Of a DNA stretch of 64,000 nt, positions 25,897-37,253 are shown in pieces. The notes below the pieces were generated by a model. That model did no database searches. It was not told the DNA's origin and saw only the letters and a program-made list of their open reading frames with translations. Numbering within the stretch: position 1 is the stretch's first letter; each line of letters opens with the position of its first letter. Both the position numbers and the translations under genes were made by a program. Location of the stretch: assembly GCA_905479575.1 (NCBI GenBank), contig CAJQNB010000032.1, positions 62,001 to 126,000 on the forward strand. Direction: 5' to 3'. The DNA is from an uncultured Pseudophaeobacter sp. (GTDB lineage: Bacteria; Pseudomonadota; Alphaproteobacteria; Rhodobacterales; Rhodobacteraceae).

Positions 25897-28548
25897 TCAG
25901 CTTGCCAAAAAGGCCTCGGCTGCGGCAATTGCCTCATCTGCCCCGGCAAAATCCTTGCCACCGCCCTGGGCCATGTCCGCACGGCCACCGCCGCCTTTAC
26001 CGCCAACGGCTGGAACTGCAGCACGCAAAACATCCACGGCCGAAACATCGCCGGTAAGATCGTCCGTGACACCCGCAGCAACAGCAACCTTGCCGCCCTC
26101 TTCGGCGATCAGCAAGATCACACCCGAGCCGATGCTTTGCTTATGGGCGTCGATCAAGCCGCGCAGATCCTTGCCAGAGACCCCTTGCAGAGCCTGGGCC
26201 AGGAAGGTCTTGCCGCCAATATCTTTGGTTTCGGCACCACCACCGGCGCCACCGCCCATGGCGATTTGCTGCTTCAGATTGGCGATCTCATTTTGCAGCG
26301 ATTTGCGTTCATCCATCATGGATTTCAAACGATCCATCACCTCAGCCGGTTGTGCCTTCAGCGTACCGGCGATCTCAGCCATCTGGCCCGCCGTGCGCTG
26401 CAAATGGTCAAAGGCCGCAGCCCCGGTCAAGGCCTCGATACGGCGCACCCCAGCGGATGAGGCACTGTCACCCAGAATAACAAAGGTGCCAATGTCGCCA
26501 GTCTGGCGCACATGGGTACCGCCACAGAGCTCGATCGAATAGGTCTCACCGTCGTTGCCCTTGCCGGTATCCGCGCGCCCCATGGAAACAACCCGGACTT
26601 CATCGCCGTATTTTTCGCCAAACAAGGCCTGCGCCCCCAGGGCACGCGCATCGTCTGGTGTCATGATACGGGTTTCAACAGGGGTGTTCTGACGAATATA
26701 GCTATTCACATCCGCTGCAACCTTGCTCAGCTCAGCCTCGCTCAGCGCCTTGCTGTGGCTAAAGTCAAACCGCAACCGATCATCCGCATTCAGCGAGCCA
26801 CGCTGCGCCACGTGATCGCCAAGCGCTTCGCGCAGGGCCTCGTGTAGCAGGTGGGTGGCCGAATGGTTGGCACGAATGGCAGCGCGCCGTGTGGGATCAA
26901 CCCGCAACTGCGCCGGGGCGCCAACTGTGACCAGCCCCTCAACCACTTCGCCCATATGAATAAAGACACCGGCAGATTTCTTGGTATCCGAAACACGGAT
27001 AACCCCGCCGTCGACGCGGATGTCACCGCTATCGCCAACCTGACCACCAGATTCAGCATAGAACGGCGTCTGGTTCAGAACCAACTGCACGCTGTCGCCC
27101 TGCCCGGCCTCGCTGACCTCGCTGCCATCCTTGACCAAGGCAACAACCTGGCCCTCGGCCTCCTCTGTGTCATAGCCAAGGAAATCCGTGTCGCCGTGTT
27201 TGTCGGCGATATCAAACCAGATGGTGCTGTCGGCACTGTCGCCGGAGCCCGACCAGGCCGCTCGTGCCTTGGCTTTTTGCTCCGCCATGGCGCTGTCAAA
27301 GCCGTCGGTGTCGACCTCGCGGCCTTTTTCCCGCAGGGCATCCTGGGTCAGATCCAGCGGGAAGCCATAGGTATCATAAAGTTTGAAGGCGGTGGCACCC
27401 GGCAGCGGCGCTTCGTCTTCCAGTTCGGCAACCTCATCATCCAACAGCTTAAGGCCACGCTCCAGCGTTTGCTTGAAGCGGGTTTCTTCCTGTTGCAGCG
27501 TTTCTTCGATCATCGACTGAGCCTGGCCCAGTTCTGGGTAGGCAGCCCCCATCTGCTGCACCAGCGCAGGCACCAGCCGGTGCATTACCGGATCCTTGGC
27601 GCCCAGAAGATGGGCATGGCGCATGGCGCGACGCATAATGCGGCGCAGCACAAAGCCACGGCCAACATTGGAGGGCATCACCCCATCGGCCATCAGGAAA
27701 GAGGTCGAGCGCAGGTGGTCGGCAATCACCCGGTGATGCACGTTCTGATCGCCGTAGGGGTCGGAATTGGTGACATCCGCCGAGGCCTCGATCAGGGATT
27801 TGAACAGGTCGGTATCGTAGTTGTCGTGACTGCCCTGCAGCAGCGCACCGATACGTTCCAGCCCCATGCCGGTGTCAATCGACTGCATGTCCAGCGGTGT
27901 CATCGAACCGTCTTCGAACTTTTCGTTTTGCATGAAAACCACGTTCCATATCTCGATGAAACGGTCGCCATCTTCATCGGCGGAACCGGGAGGGCCGCCC
28001 CAGATATGGTCGCCATGGTCATAAAAGATCTCGGTGCAGGGGCCGCAGGGACCAGTGGGCCCCATCTGCCAGAAGTTATCCGCAGTATCGATGCGGATAA
28101 TGCGATCCTCTGGCACCCCCAGCTTTTTCCAGATCGCAAAGGCTTCGTCATCGGTGTGATACACAGTCGTCAACAGACGATTTTTGTCGATGCCAAATTC
28201 CTTGGTGATCAGCTCCCAGGCAAAGGGGATCGCCTCTTCCTTGAAATAGTCGCCAAAGGAGAAGTTCCCCAGCATTTCAAAAAAGGTGTGGTGACGCGCA
28301 GTGTATCCGACATTGTCGAGATCATTGTGCTTACCGCCGGCACGGACGCATTTCTGCGAGGTCGTTGCGCGTTGGTAATCGCGGGTCTCAACCCCGGTAA
28401 ACAGGTTCTTGAACTGCACCATGCCTGAGTTCACAAACATCAGGGTTGGATCATTGCGCGGCACCAGTGGGCTGGAGTCGACGATCTCATGCCCCTGTTT
28501 GGCAAAGTAGTTCAGAAAGGTGGAGCGGATGTCGTTCAGCGTCGCCAT
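25897..28548 (-). CDS. alaS: Alanyl-tRNA synthetase
   Basis: 883 residues, a class II synthetase. Domains in order: aminoacylation ([40 protein letters not shown]), the editing domain with its zinc-type ligands ([30 protein letters not shown]), and the C-terminal C-Ala region with GGGGAGG-type Gly-rich turns ([14 protein letters not shown]). It has its own promoter region (28549-28645) and terminator. Its upstream DNA has no leader peptide of the cysS type. Confidence 0.97.
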   Translation of the reverse strand: MATLNDIRSTFLNYFAKQGHEIVDSSPLVPRNDPTLMFVNSGMVQFKNLFTGVETRDYQRATTSQKCVRAGGKHNDLDNVGYTARHHTFFEMLGNFSFGDYFKEEAIPFAWELITKEFGIDKNRLLTTVYHTDDEAFAIWKKLGVPEDRIIRIDTADNFWQMGPTGPCGPCTEIFYDHGDHIWGGPPGSADEDGDRFIEIWNVVFMQNEKFEDGSMTPLDMQSIDTGMGLERIGALLQGSHDNYDTDLFKSLIEASADVTNSDPYGDQNVHHRVIADHLRSTSFLMADGVMPSNVGRGFVLRRIMRRAMRHAHLLGAKDPVMHRLVPALVQQMGAAYPELGQAQSMIEETLQQEETRFKQTLERGLKLLDDEVAELEDEAPLPGATAFKLYDTYGFPLDLTQDALREKGREVDTDGFDSAMAEQKAKARAAWSGSGDSADSTIWFDIADKHGDTDFLGYDTEEAEGQVVALVKDGSEVSEAGQGDSVQLVLNQTPFYAESGGQVGDSGDIRVDGGVIRVSDTKKSAGVFIHMGEVVEGLVTVGAPAQLRVDPTRRAAIRANHSATHLLHEALREALGDHVAQRGSLNADDRLRFDFSHSKALSEAELSKVAADVNSYIRQNTPVETRIMTPDDARALGAQALFGEKYGDEVRVVSMGRADTGKGNDGETYSIELCGGTHVRQTGDIGTFVILGDSASSAGVRRIEALTGAAAFDHLQRTAGQMAEIAGTLKAQPAEVMDRLKSMMDERKSLQNEIANLKQQIAMGGGAGGGAETKDIGGKTFLAQALQGVSGKDLRGLIDAHKQSIGSGVILLIAEEGGKVAVAAGVTDDLTGDVSAVDVLRAAVPAVGGKGGGGRADMAQGGGKDFAGADEAIAAAEAFLAS

Positions 28549-28644
28549 GGATAGGGATCCCTTTGCGGGCAATGTTCAAGGTTGGAGAGAGGTTTATCCC
28601 CCCAATCTGTCCCTGTCCACAGCCCGCACCCCACCAAAGAACGT

Positions 28645-28677
28645 AAAAAGGACGCAGCCGTAGCCACGTCCTTTTGA
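28645..28677 (-). terminator. Terminator of recA (minus strand)
   Basis: On the minus strand AAAAGGACG pairs with CGTCCTTTT over a 12-base loop with its own TGGC/GGCT pairs, then TTTTTAC. It separates recA from alaS. Confidence 0.9.
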
Positions 28678-28707
28678 AAGATCATTTTGATCAAATTCAC
28701 AGGGGCC

Positions 28708-29772
28708 TTACCCTTCGAGAATATCATCCTCATCACCGCCATCGGGGCGGTCAAACTCCAACCCATGGGCGGCGCGGATCTTGTCTTCAATGTCATAGGC
28801 AATGGCCTGATGATCTCGCAGGAACTGTTTGGCGTTTTCGCGCCCCTGCCCGATCCGTTCATCCCCGTAGGAGAACCAGGACCCGGATTTGTTCACCACG
28901 CCTGCAGCGACCCCCAGATCCAGCAGCTCGCCCATTTTGGAGATGCCTTCGCCATACATGATGTCGAATTCAACCTGTTTGAAGGGCGGTGCCACCTTGT
29001 TCTTCACCACTTTGACGCGGGTGGCATTGCCGACAATTTCGTCCCGGTCCTTGACCGCGCCGATACGGCGGATGTCCAGACGCACAGAGGAATAGAATTT
29101 CAGGGCGTTGCCGCCAGTTGTTGTCTCGGGCGAGCCAAACATAACGCCGATTTTCATCCGGATCTGGTTGATGAAGATAACCATACATTTGGAGCGGCTG
29201 ATCGAGCCGGTGAGCTTGCGCATGGCCTGACTCATCAGCCGAGCCTGAACACCCACACTGGAATCGCCCATATCGCCTTCGAGTTCTGATTTTGGCGTCA
29301 GCGCCGCCACCGAGTCGACAATGACCATATTGACCGCGCCAGAACGCACCAGGGTATCGGTGATTTCCAGGGCCTGTTCGCCGGTGTCCGGCTGCGAGAT
29401 CAGCAGCTCATCAAGATCAACACCAAGCTTGGCCGCATATTGCGGATCCAGCGCATGTTCCGCATCAACAAAAGCGACAACGCCGCCTTTTCTCTGCTGC
29501 TCTGCCGCACAATGCAGGGTCAGCGTGGTCTTACCCGAACTTTCCGGCCCGTAGATTTCGATAATCCGCCCCATCGGCAGGCCACCAATGCCCAGGGCAA
29601 TATCCAAGCCAAGAGAGCCGGTAGAGCTCGCTTCGATTTCCTGAATGGCACCGTCGCCCATCTTCATGATGGAGCCCTTGCCGAACTGCCGTTCGATCTG
29701 CGCAAGCGCGCTATCCAGCGCCTTTTGCTTGTCACCGCTTACTTTGTTTTTCATGGTCAACAGATCCGCCAT
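28708..29772 (-). CDS. recA: Recombinase RecA
   Basis: 354 residues. Walker A GPESSGKT (75-82), Walker [13 protein letters not shown], the DNA-binding L1/L2 loops and the [11 protein letters not shown] segment are all present. It catalyses strand exchange and LexA cleavage. ATG 29772 is chosen as [10 protein letters not shown] aligns with family starts. It is preceded by a perfect SOS box and followed by a terminator. Confidence 0.98.
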   Translation of the reverse strand: MADLLTMKNKVSGDKQKALDSALAQIERQFGKGSIMKMGDGAIQEIEASSTGSLGLDIALGIGGLPMGRIIEIYGPESSGKTTLTLHCAAEQQRKGGVVAFVDAEHALDPQYAAKLGVDLDELLISQPDTGEQALEITDTLVRSGAVNMVIVDSVAALTPKSELEGDMGDSSVGVQARLMSQAMRKLTGSISRSKCMVIFINQIRMKIGVMFGSPETTTGGNALKFYSSVRLDIRRIGAVKDRDEIVGNATRVKVVKNKVAPPFKQVEFDIMYGEGISKMGELLDLGVAAGVVNKSGSWFSYGDERIGQGRENAKQFLRDHQAIAYDIEDKIRAAHGLEFDRPDGGDEDDILEG

Positions 29773-29828
29773 AGTCCCTTGTTCCCTTCTATGTGTCATA
29801 GAGCTGCGCTTGCGGCAATCCCTGCTGT

Positions 29829-29843
29829 GTTCGCTTCTTGTTC
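29829..29843. promoter_or_regulatory. SOS box (LexA site) of recA
   Basis: GTTCGCTTCTTGTTC matches the alphaproteobacterial LexA consensus GTTC-N7-GTTC exactly. It lies 57 bases upstream of the recA start, so recA is under LexA control. The lexA gene itself is not in the window. Confidence 0.88.
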
Positions 29844-29964
29844 CTTATGAGACCAAAAAGAGAACAAAGCAAATACAAACTTCACCTATTCAGGCCACGC
29901 GCCAGGTGTTAGACATATGGGAACGACCACTTTCCATCTTGTTTCGAAGGGTTTGACGCGGTTT

Positions 29965-30558
29965 ATGTTGGTATTTTATGACGAAAAACTGGTACTCCTC
30001 TCGGTTCCAAAAACGGGAACATCGGCCTATCAGGAGGCGCTGCAGACGCGCGCAGATCTGGCAATTACCAACCCGCCTGAACTAAAACATGCGCCACTGT
30101 ATCGCTACAACCGCTGGATTCGCCCGATGTTTGAACGGGTTTGCGATGTGGAGCTGGAGGTGGCAGCCGTCATGCGCGAGCCAGTTAGCTGGCTTGGGAG
30201 CTGGTATCGGTTTCGCCAACGCCCCTTTATGGAGGGCAAGCCCAATGCAACCCATGGCATTAGTTTTGATCAATTTGTGCGCGGCTATTGCAAGGGCCAG
30301 CAACCGGGCTATGCCAATGTTGGCAGTCAGGCAAAGTTCCTGGAAACGCAAAAAAACGGCTGTCACGTCACCCATCTGTTTCGCTATGAGGACCAGTCAG
30401 CCATTCAATCCTTCCTGGAACAGCGGCTGGATGTGAAGATCACTTTGCAAAAACGCAATGTCAGCCCCGTCATGGATCTGACACTCAGCCCCGAGATCGA
30501 GGCGCTATACCGGCGCAAAAAGCCCGAGGAATTCGAGCTGTACGACAGTATTCAGTGA
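29965..30558 (+). CDS. Sulfotransferase-like protein
   Basis: 197 residues from ATG 29965. The N-terminal LLSVPKTGTSAYQ (PKTGTS at 15-20) is a 5'-phosphosulfate loop, and MREPVSWLGSWYRF fits the 3'-phosphate segment of PAPS-dependent sulfotransferases. It is short for the family and lacks obvious membrane segments. Related roseobacter proteins are sometimes misnamed gamma-glutamyl kinase. The ATG at 29917 is less likely since homology begins at MLVFYDEK. Acceptor unknown. Confidence 0.7.
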   Translation: MLVFYDEKLVLLSVPKTGTSAYQEALQTRADLAITNPPELKHAPLYRYNRWIRPMFERVCDVELEVAAVMREPVSWLGSWYRFRQRPFMEGKPNATHGISFDQFVRGYCKGQQPGYANVGSQAKFLETQKNGCHVTHLFRYEDQSAIQSFLEQRLDVKITLQKRNVSPVMDLTLSPEIEALYRRKKPEEFELYDSIQ

Positions 30559-30595
30559 GAGGCGCAGCACCCGTGGGAAACCCCAGACTTAGAGC

Positions 30596-32908
30596 TTAAT
30601 GAAGCTGAGCGTGCACGGTTTCCGTCAACTGATTGAGCGAGAAGGGTTTGGGCAGGAATACAGAATTCGGCACATCCGGTTCAGATTCGCCAAAGGCCCC
30701 TTCGGCATAACCAGACACAAAGACAACGCGGGTGTCGGGGCGCGTTTTCAGGGCCTCGCGCACCCAGGTGGGGCCGTCCATGCCTGGCATAACTACATCG
30801 GTCACAAACACATCCACCGTCAGACCGGGGTCCTCCAGTGTGCGCAGCGCATCCTCTGCGGACTCCGCCTCAAGAACTGTGTACCCGCGCATGCGCAGGG
30901 CGCGCGAGGCAAAGGCCCGCACTGGCGCCTCATCCTCGACCAATAGCACCACGCCCTCGCCGTGTTGCGGCGCAGGGGCGTCCTTGGGCGCGGGGACTTC
31001 GGCAACCTCGACCTGATCGTCCTGGCCCTCTTGGTAGACCGGGAAGAACAGGGTGAATTGTGTGCCTTTGTCGGGCACCGAGTCGACGAAGATAAAGCCG
31101 CCCGTCTGCTTGACGATCCCATAGGCCGTGGACAGGCCCAGGCCAGTGCCTTCGCCGGTGCGTTTGGTGGTATAAAAAGGCTCAAAAACCTTTTGCAATT
31201 GGTCTGGCGAAATCCCCACACCTTCGTCACTGACCTTTACCGTGATCCAGTTGCCCTCGGGCACCGCGGCGCGGTCTCGTTTCAGCGGGGTGTCCAAGGT
31301 AACGGCTTCGGTCCGCACCCGGATCTCACCGCCGTTGGGCATCGCGTCGCGGGCATTCACCACCAGGTTCATCAAAACCTGCTCCAACTGGCGTTTGTCA
31401 GCCCGGATCGGGCGCATGACCGGATCGTGGCTCAGGGTCAGGGTAACTTTCTCCCCCACCAGACGGTTGAGCAGATGGGTCAGATCGGACAGAGTATCGC
31501 GGACATCCAACACCTCGGGCAACAGGGTCTGCTTGCGCGAAAAGGCCAGAAGCTGGCTCACCAGCGAGGCGGCGCGATTGGCATTCTCATGGATCTGAAT
31601 CAGATCGCCAAAGTCCTGATCTCCCTGATCATGGCGCAACAACAGCAGATCACAATGGCCTGAAATCGCTGTCAAAAGATTGTTGAAATCATGGGCCACG
31701 CCCCCGGCCAGCTGACCAATCGCCTGCATCTTTTGGCTCTGAACAAACTGCGCCTCCAGCGTCTTCAGCTCGGTCGCATCGTTCAACACTGCGATAATGA
31801 TCGTGTTGCCCTCTTCCACCGAGCGGGTCAGAGTAACCTGGACAAAGACCTCCTTGTCGGGCCGGGACAACCGCAGAAATTCGGATTTGTTGGAGGCCAG
31901 CCCATCCGCCGTATCCCGCAGCCAATCCGACATCGGCCGCCCCAGGCCCTCCATCAGCTGTGCCAGTTTCAGATTTTCCCGGCCTTTCACCCCCAGCATT
32001 CCCATCGCCATCTTGTTGAGCGACAGAATATCCCCGGAGGGCGCCAGTTTGATGATGGGAACAGGCATATGTTCAAAACTGGTTTTCGGACCCTGCAGTT
32101 CCGCTGTGTTGACCTCCATCAGGAACAGCTCACTGCGGCCCTGGGTTCGGTTCAATTCGGTCACCAACACGTCAAGCGGGCCGTTTTTGGTGGTGATGGT
32201 GTTCACCTCACCGCTGCTCACCGGCAGCGTCACAAACAAACGATCGGTGGATTTAACCCGCTCGCCGACCAATTTGCGCGCCGCCTCGTTCATGAACAAG
32301 ACCGCACCAGTGCGCCCAACGGTGATCATCGGGATGGGCACCGTTTCAGAGCCACGCCCGGACTGGCGCTCTGCGATATCTTCAACACGCCACAGGAAGC
32401 TACCGCCATGCATCTGGTGTACCGCCAAGCGCACATGCCCCCTGCGGGTCACGATATCTTCGCGTGCGGATCCTTCGAACCTGGCGCGGCTCTGCAACCG
32501 GAACAATACTGCCGAAGGATTAGCCAATACCGAACGCAGCGCCCCGGCCAGGGTCTCGCGGTCATTGTCTTCAAACCGATTCTGTGCCGCCTGATTACAA
32601 GCGTGAATGGTGCCGTCATCATCGGTCACAAAGCTGGGCGTGGCATCTTTCTCGATAAACCCGGTAAGCAGTTCAACCGCCATAGCCCGCGCATTGATCC
32701 GCAGCCGCGACTGAAACAGCAACAATAACGCAACCGCCAGCAGCGTCAGGCCAACCGTCAACAGCCCGCGCAACACCCAATCTGGCAATGCAAAAAAGCT
32801 GGGCACCACCATCAGACCAATCGACAAAAGCAACGTCGCCCCAAGGCGAAGGTGTTCGGGATGATAGATCCGTAGCGCAGGCACGGAAGAATTTTGGCGA
32901 CCGGACAT
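30596..32908 (-). CDS. cckA: Hybrid sensor kinase CckA
   Basis: 770 residues. Two membrane helices (about 25-65) lead into PAS domains (residues ~80-380), then a HisKA segment QLAGGVAHDFNNLLTAI with the phosphorylated His, HATPase motifs NLVVNARDAMPNGG, DEGVGI, GTGLGLSTAYGIV, and a C-terminal receiver (LLVEDEAPVRAFA...FVTDVVMPGMDGP, KPFS). This architecture is CckA, which passes phosphate via ChpT to CtrA. In roseobacters it controls motility and gene-transfer-agent genes rather than being essential. Confidence 0.93.
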   Translation of the reverse strand: MSGRQNSSVPALRIYHPEHLRLGATLLLSIGLMVVPSFFALPDWVLRGLLTVGLTLLAVALLLLFQSRLRINARAMAVELLTGFIEKDATPSFVTDDDGTIHACNQAAQNRFEDNDRETLAGALRSVLANPSAVLFRLQSRARFEGSAREDIVTRRGHVRLAVHQMHGGSFLWRVEDIAERQSGRGSETVPIPMITVGRTGAVLFMNEAARKLVGERVKSTDRLFVTLPVSSGEVNTITTKNGPLDVLVTELNRTQGRSELFLMEVNTAELQGPKTSFEHMPVPIIKLAPSGDILSLNKMAMGMLGVKGRENLKLAQLMEGLGRPMSDWLRDTADGLASNKSEFLRLSRPDKEVFVQVTLTRSVEEGNTIIIAVLNDATELKTLEAQFVQSQKMQAIGQLAGGVAHDFNNLLTAISGHCDLLLLRHDQGDQDFGDLIQIHENANRAASLVSQLLAFSRKQTLLPEVLDVRDTLSDLTHLLNRLVGEKVTLTLSHDPVMRPIRADKRQLEQVLMNLVVNARDAMPNGGEIRVRTEAVTLDTPLKRDRAAVPEGNWITVKVSDEGVGISPDQLQKVFEPFYTTKRTGEGTGLGLSTAYGIVKQTGGFIFVDSVPDKGTQFTLFFPVYQEGQDDQVEVAEVPAPKDAPAPQHGEGVVLLVEDEAPVRAFASRALRMRGYTVLEAESAEDALRTLEDPGLTVDVFVTDVVMPGMDGPTWVREALKTRPDTRVVFVSGYAEGAFGESEPDVPNSVFLPKPFSLNQLTETVHAQLH

Positions 32909-33008
32909 TGCGGCTCCATCTTCGGGATTGGTAGCCGATATAACGCGGCTAAAGTCTTAAAGCCACGTTAAGGTAGATGTAGCTTTTCTGACGAATTACC
33001 TAACAACC

Positions 33009-34178
33009 CTAGCCGATAAGCGTCAACACAGTGACAAAAAACCCATCGGTTCCGGCCTGAACCTGCCAGTTGCCCTGGTCACCGCGGGACCAGCCCTCAT
33101 GTTTATCGAGAAAGCTTTGAATTTGTACGCTGTTTTCCTCGTCCAGCATGGAGCAGGTCGCATAGGCGAGATAGCCACCGGGGCGCACCAGCTTGCTGGC
33201 ATCTTCCAGGATCTGCCGCTGAGACAGGCGGATCTCGTCGAGCATCTCCCGGGTAAGGCGCCATTTACCCTCTGGCGCCCGTCGCCAGGATCCAGACCCG
33301 GAACAGGGCACATCACACAGCACCAGATCAAAAAGCTCAGCCTTCTCCAGCTCGTCCTCGGACAGGCAGGTGATATCAGCGCCCGCCCGCTGCGCCCGCA
33401 GCGGCAGGTCGTTCATCCGAATGGGATTGGCATCATGGGCAAACAGATCAATTTTTGCGCGCCCCGCCATGGCCAGGCTTTTGCCACCGCCCCCGGCACA
33501 GAAATCCAGCACCCGCATGCCGTCTTGCAGGGGTAGCGTGTCAACAACCGCCTGACTGGCTGCATCCTGCAACTCGACCAGCCCGTCCGCAAAACAATCG
33601 CTGTTGCGGATCTTGCGGCCCCCCTGAGTGACCTCCAACGCCGTTTCGCTGGCGGCATGTGGCACACAGATAATGCCCTCTTCTGCCAGGGCCTCAATTG
33701 CGTCAGCGCGGTTGCTGCGCAGCAGGTTGACCCGCAAATGCACTGGCGCCCGCGATTGCAGCGCCTGGGCTGCGGCCTCTGCGGCATCGCCCAGACTGTC
33801 GCTGAACGATGGCCAGATCCAATCAGGAATATCCAGTCGCTCGGCATCAGAGGCAAAGGCGGCAGGCGCGGTGTTTTCCGCCTCGGTAAGGGGCGCAGGC
33901 CCGTAGCCCTGGCCGCTGAACACGGTTGCGGGATCAATATCTGCGGCACGCAGGGAGCCCAGCACCAAACCGCGTCCGGTCTGCGCCCCGCCCAGCACCG
34001 CAAAAGACCGGCGACAGCGCAGGGCGGTAAACACGTGATCACGCACTGCAGCGCGATCCTTGGAGCCGGCATAGCGATTGCGCCGCCCCCAAGAGGTCAG
34101 CGCCTTTTCAGCCGCTTCCCCATCCAGGATCAGGTCAAGAATGTCGATGGCCGCCTGCTGGCGGGCAGCCGGGGTCAC
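33009..34178 (-). CDS. RsmB-type RNA (cytosine-C5) methyltransferase
   Basis: 389 residues. The SAM site is VLDFCAGGGGKSLAMA, motif IV is DVPCSGSGSWRRAPEGKW, and motif VI is LAYATCSML with the catalytic Cys of m5C enzymes. N-terminal 130 residues are helical (NusB/RsmB-like, AAIDILDLILDGE). It probably methylates 16S rRNA C967 or a neighbouring site, but RsmB and NOP-type targets overlap. It lies downstream of guaB with a 50-base gap and may share its transcript. Confidence 0.85.
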   Translation of the reverse strand: MTPAARQQAAIDILDLILDGEAAEKALTSWGRRNRYAGSKDRAAVRDHVFTALRCRRSFAVLGGAQTGRGLVLGSLRAADIDPATVFSGQGYGPAPLTEAENTAPAAFASDAERLDIPDWIWPSFSDSLGDAAEAAAQALQSRAPVHLRVNLLRSNRADAIEALAEEGIICVPHAASETALEVTQGGRKIRNSDCFADGLVELQDAASQAVVDTLPLQDGMRVLDFCAGGGGKSLAMAGRAKIDLFAHDANPIRMNDLPLRAQRAGADITCLSEDELEKAELFDLVLCDVPCSGSGSWRRAPEGKWRLTREMLDEIRLSQRQILEDASKLVRPGGYLAYATCSMLDEENSVQIQSFLDKHEGWSRGDQGNWQVQAGTDGFFVTVLTLIG

Positions 34179-34228
34179 GCCCAGGCTCCAAGGCTACAAA
34201 GGGTCATCGTCATCTTTCCAATCTCTAA

Positions 34229-35680
<1,452 letters not shown>

Positions 35681-35753
35681 CTACCCCTATGCAAAACCCC
35701 GTTTGACGGTGACCCTATTGCACAGATGTTGGGGATAGAAAAGAGCCCGTGCG

Positions 35754-35780
35754 AAGAAATCCTGCAGCGCAGCATTTCTT
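35754..35780. other. Hairpin in the guaB/CoA-transferase divergent region
   Basis: AAGAAAT pairs with ATTTCTT and, inside, CTGC with GCAG around AGC. It would form in the guaB 5' leader if guaB starts transcription to its right, or it could be an operator. It is not followed by a T-run. Confidence 0.35.
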
Positions 35781-35811
35781 GCCCTAACCTACGGACTTCC
35801 CCGAGGCCGAC

Positions 35812-35825
35812 CTGATCTACGTCAA
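35812..35825. promoter_or_regulatory. Candidate FnrL/Crp-family site upstream of the CoA-transferase
   Basis: CTGATCTACGTCAA differs from the Fnr consensus TTGAT-N4-ATCAA at two positions (first and tenth bases). It lies 63 bases upstream of the CoA-transferase start and in the region shared with guaB. Oxygen- or NO-responsive control is possible; the site is degenerate, so this is tentative. Confidence 0.4.
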
Positions 35826-35887
35826 AGTTGTTTTACACAAAGCCTTTATGCCCTGTACTTAAGCGAACAGACCAAAAGGACCCTTCA

Positions 35888-37090
35888 ATGACAACGCCAG
35901 ATTTCCCAGTGTCCGGAGTAGCCCCCTCGCCAGAGACCGGACCATTGACTGGAATTCTTATCGTCGATCTCACCCATGTGCTTGCCGGCCCCTATGCTTC
36001 GATGACCCTGGCGGATCTGGGCGCCCGGGTGATCAAGGTGGAACGCCCCGGCAGCGGCGATGACACCCGCTCGTTCCCGCCGTTCAAGGGCCAGGACAGC
36101 GCCTATTTTGCCACCATCAACCACGGCAAAGAAAGCATCGCACTGGACCTTAAGTCTCCTGAAGACTGCGTTGTTTTTAATAAACTTCTGTCACAGGCGG
36201 ATGTGGTGCTGGAAAACTACCGCCCTGGCGTGATGGAGCGCCTTGGCTTTGGCTGGGAGGAACTTCACAAACGCTTTCCCAAGCTGATCTACGGAGCGGT
36301 TTCCGGCTTTGGCCATAGCGGCCCGGATTCGCAACGCCCCGCCTATGACATGGTGGTTCAGGCCCGCGGTGGGGTGATGTCGATCACCGGAGAGCGCAAC
36401 CGCGACCCCGTCCGGGTTGGTGCCTCCATTGGCGATATTGCTGCGGGCATGTTTCTGGCGCAGGGCGTTCTTGCCGCGCTGTTGGAGGTGCAAAAAACCG
36501 GGCTGGGGCAGAAGGTCGATATTGCCATGCTCGACAGTCAGCTGGCCCTGCTGGAACATGCCATTGCTATTACCTCGGTCACCGGCGAGGCACCGCGCCC
36601 CTCTGGCGCACGGCATCCGTCGATCACCCCGTTTGAGACCTTCCACGCCGAAGATGGGCTGTTTGTCATCGCGGCTGGCAATGACGCACTTTTTGCCACG
36701 CTCTGCACCGCGCTGGAGTTGCCATTGGCACAGGATCCGCGCTTTGCGACAAATCCAGCCAGATGCGAAAATGCCCGCCTTTTGAAACGCTTGATCGAAG
36801 CTGTTACCATTGATCGCCCTGCCGATTACTGGATTTCGCGCCTTACCGAGGCTGGCATTCCAACCGGGCCAATCCAGGATGTGGCGCAGGTGCTGAAGGA
36901 TCCGCAAATCCTGGCGCGCAATATGGTGGTTGACGTCCTGGGCGAAGACGGTGCCCCGGCCTATGTGGCTGCGGGCAACCCGATCAAGATGTCAGGCTTG
37001 CAGGACCCCAAGACCCGCGCCCCGGCGCCGCGCCTGGATGGCAACCGCCAGGCTATTCTGGACTGGCTGGAGCAGGTTTCCGGGGGCTAA
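35888..37090 (+). CDS. CaiB/BaiF family CoA-transferase
   Basis: 400 residues. Family III CoA-transferase: LTHVLAGPYASMTLADLGARVIKVERPG at the start with the catalytic Asp expected later (YDMVVQARGGVMSITG, conserved YD), and a small C-terminal domain ending LDGNRQAILDWLEQ. It moves CoA between acyl donors and acids such as formyl-, succinyl- or carnitine-type substrates. ATG 35888 has AAAGGA upstream. Substrate is unknown; the neighbouring RACo-type gene gives no direct clue. Confidence 0.87.
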   Translation: MTTPDFPVSGVAPSPETGPLTGILIVDLTHVLAGPYASMTLADLGARVIKVERPGSGDDTRSFPPFKGQDSAYFATINHGKESIALDLKSPEDCVVFNKLLSQADVVLENYRPGVMERLGFGWEELHKRFPKLIYGAVSGFGHSGPDSQRPAYDMVVQARGGVMSITGERNRDPVRVGASIGDIAAGMFLAQGVLAALLEVQKTGLGQKVDIAMLDSQLALLEHAIAITSVTGEAPRPSGARHPSITPFETFHAEDGLFVIAAGNDALFATLCTALELPLAQDPRFATNPARCENARLLKRLIEAVTIDRPADYWISRLTEAGIPTGPIQDVAQVLKDPQILARNMVVDVLGEDGAPAYVAAGNPIKMSGLQDPKTRAPAPRLDGNRQAILDWLEQVSGG

Positions 37091-37253
37091 AGCGCAGCCA
37101 AGCCGCCAGGTTGCCAGCGCTGGACGGCACTTTCGCTGGTCTGCAGGTTCCACATGGACGGCGCAGCGGCAGAAAATGACGCCACTGGACCAGATTGTGG
37201 CGGTCTGAGACTTTTGATTACCCCGCCAAGTCCCTATGGTCCGGAGGAAATAC

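Noticed and set aside
26851-28428. 525-codon open frame antisense to alaS, and 23390-24907 antisense to typA
   Set aside because: Shadow frames caused by codon bias; the sense genes are unambiguous.
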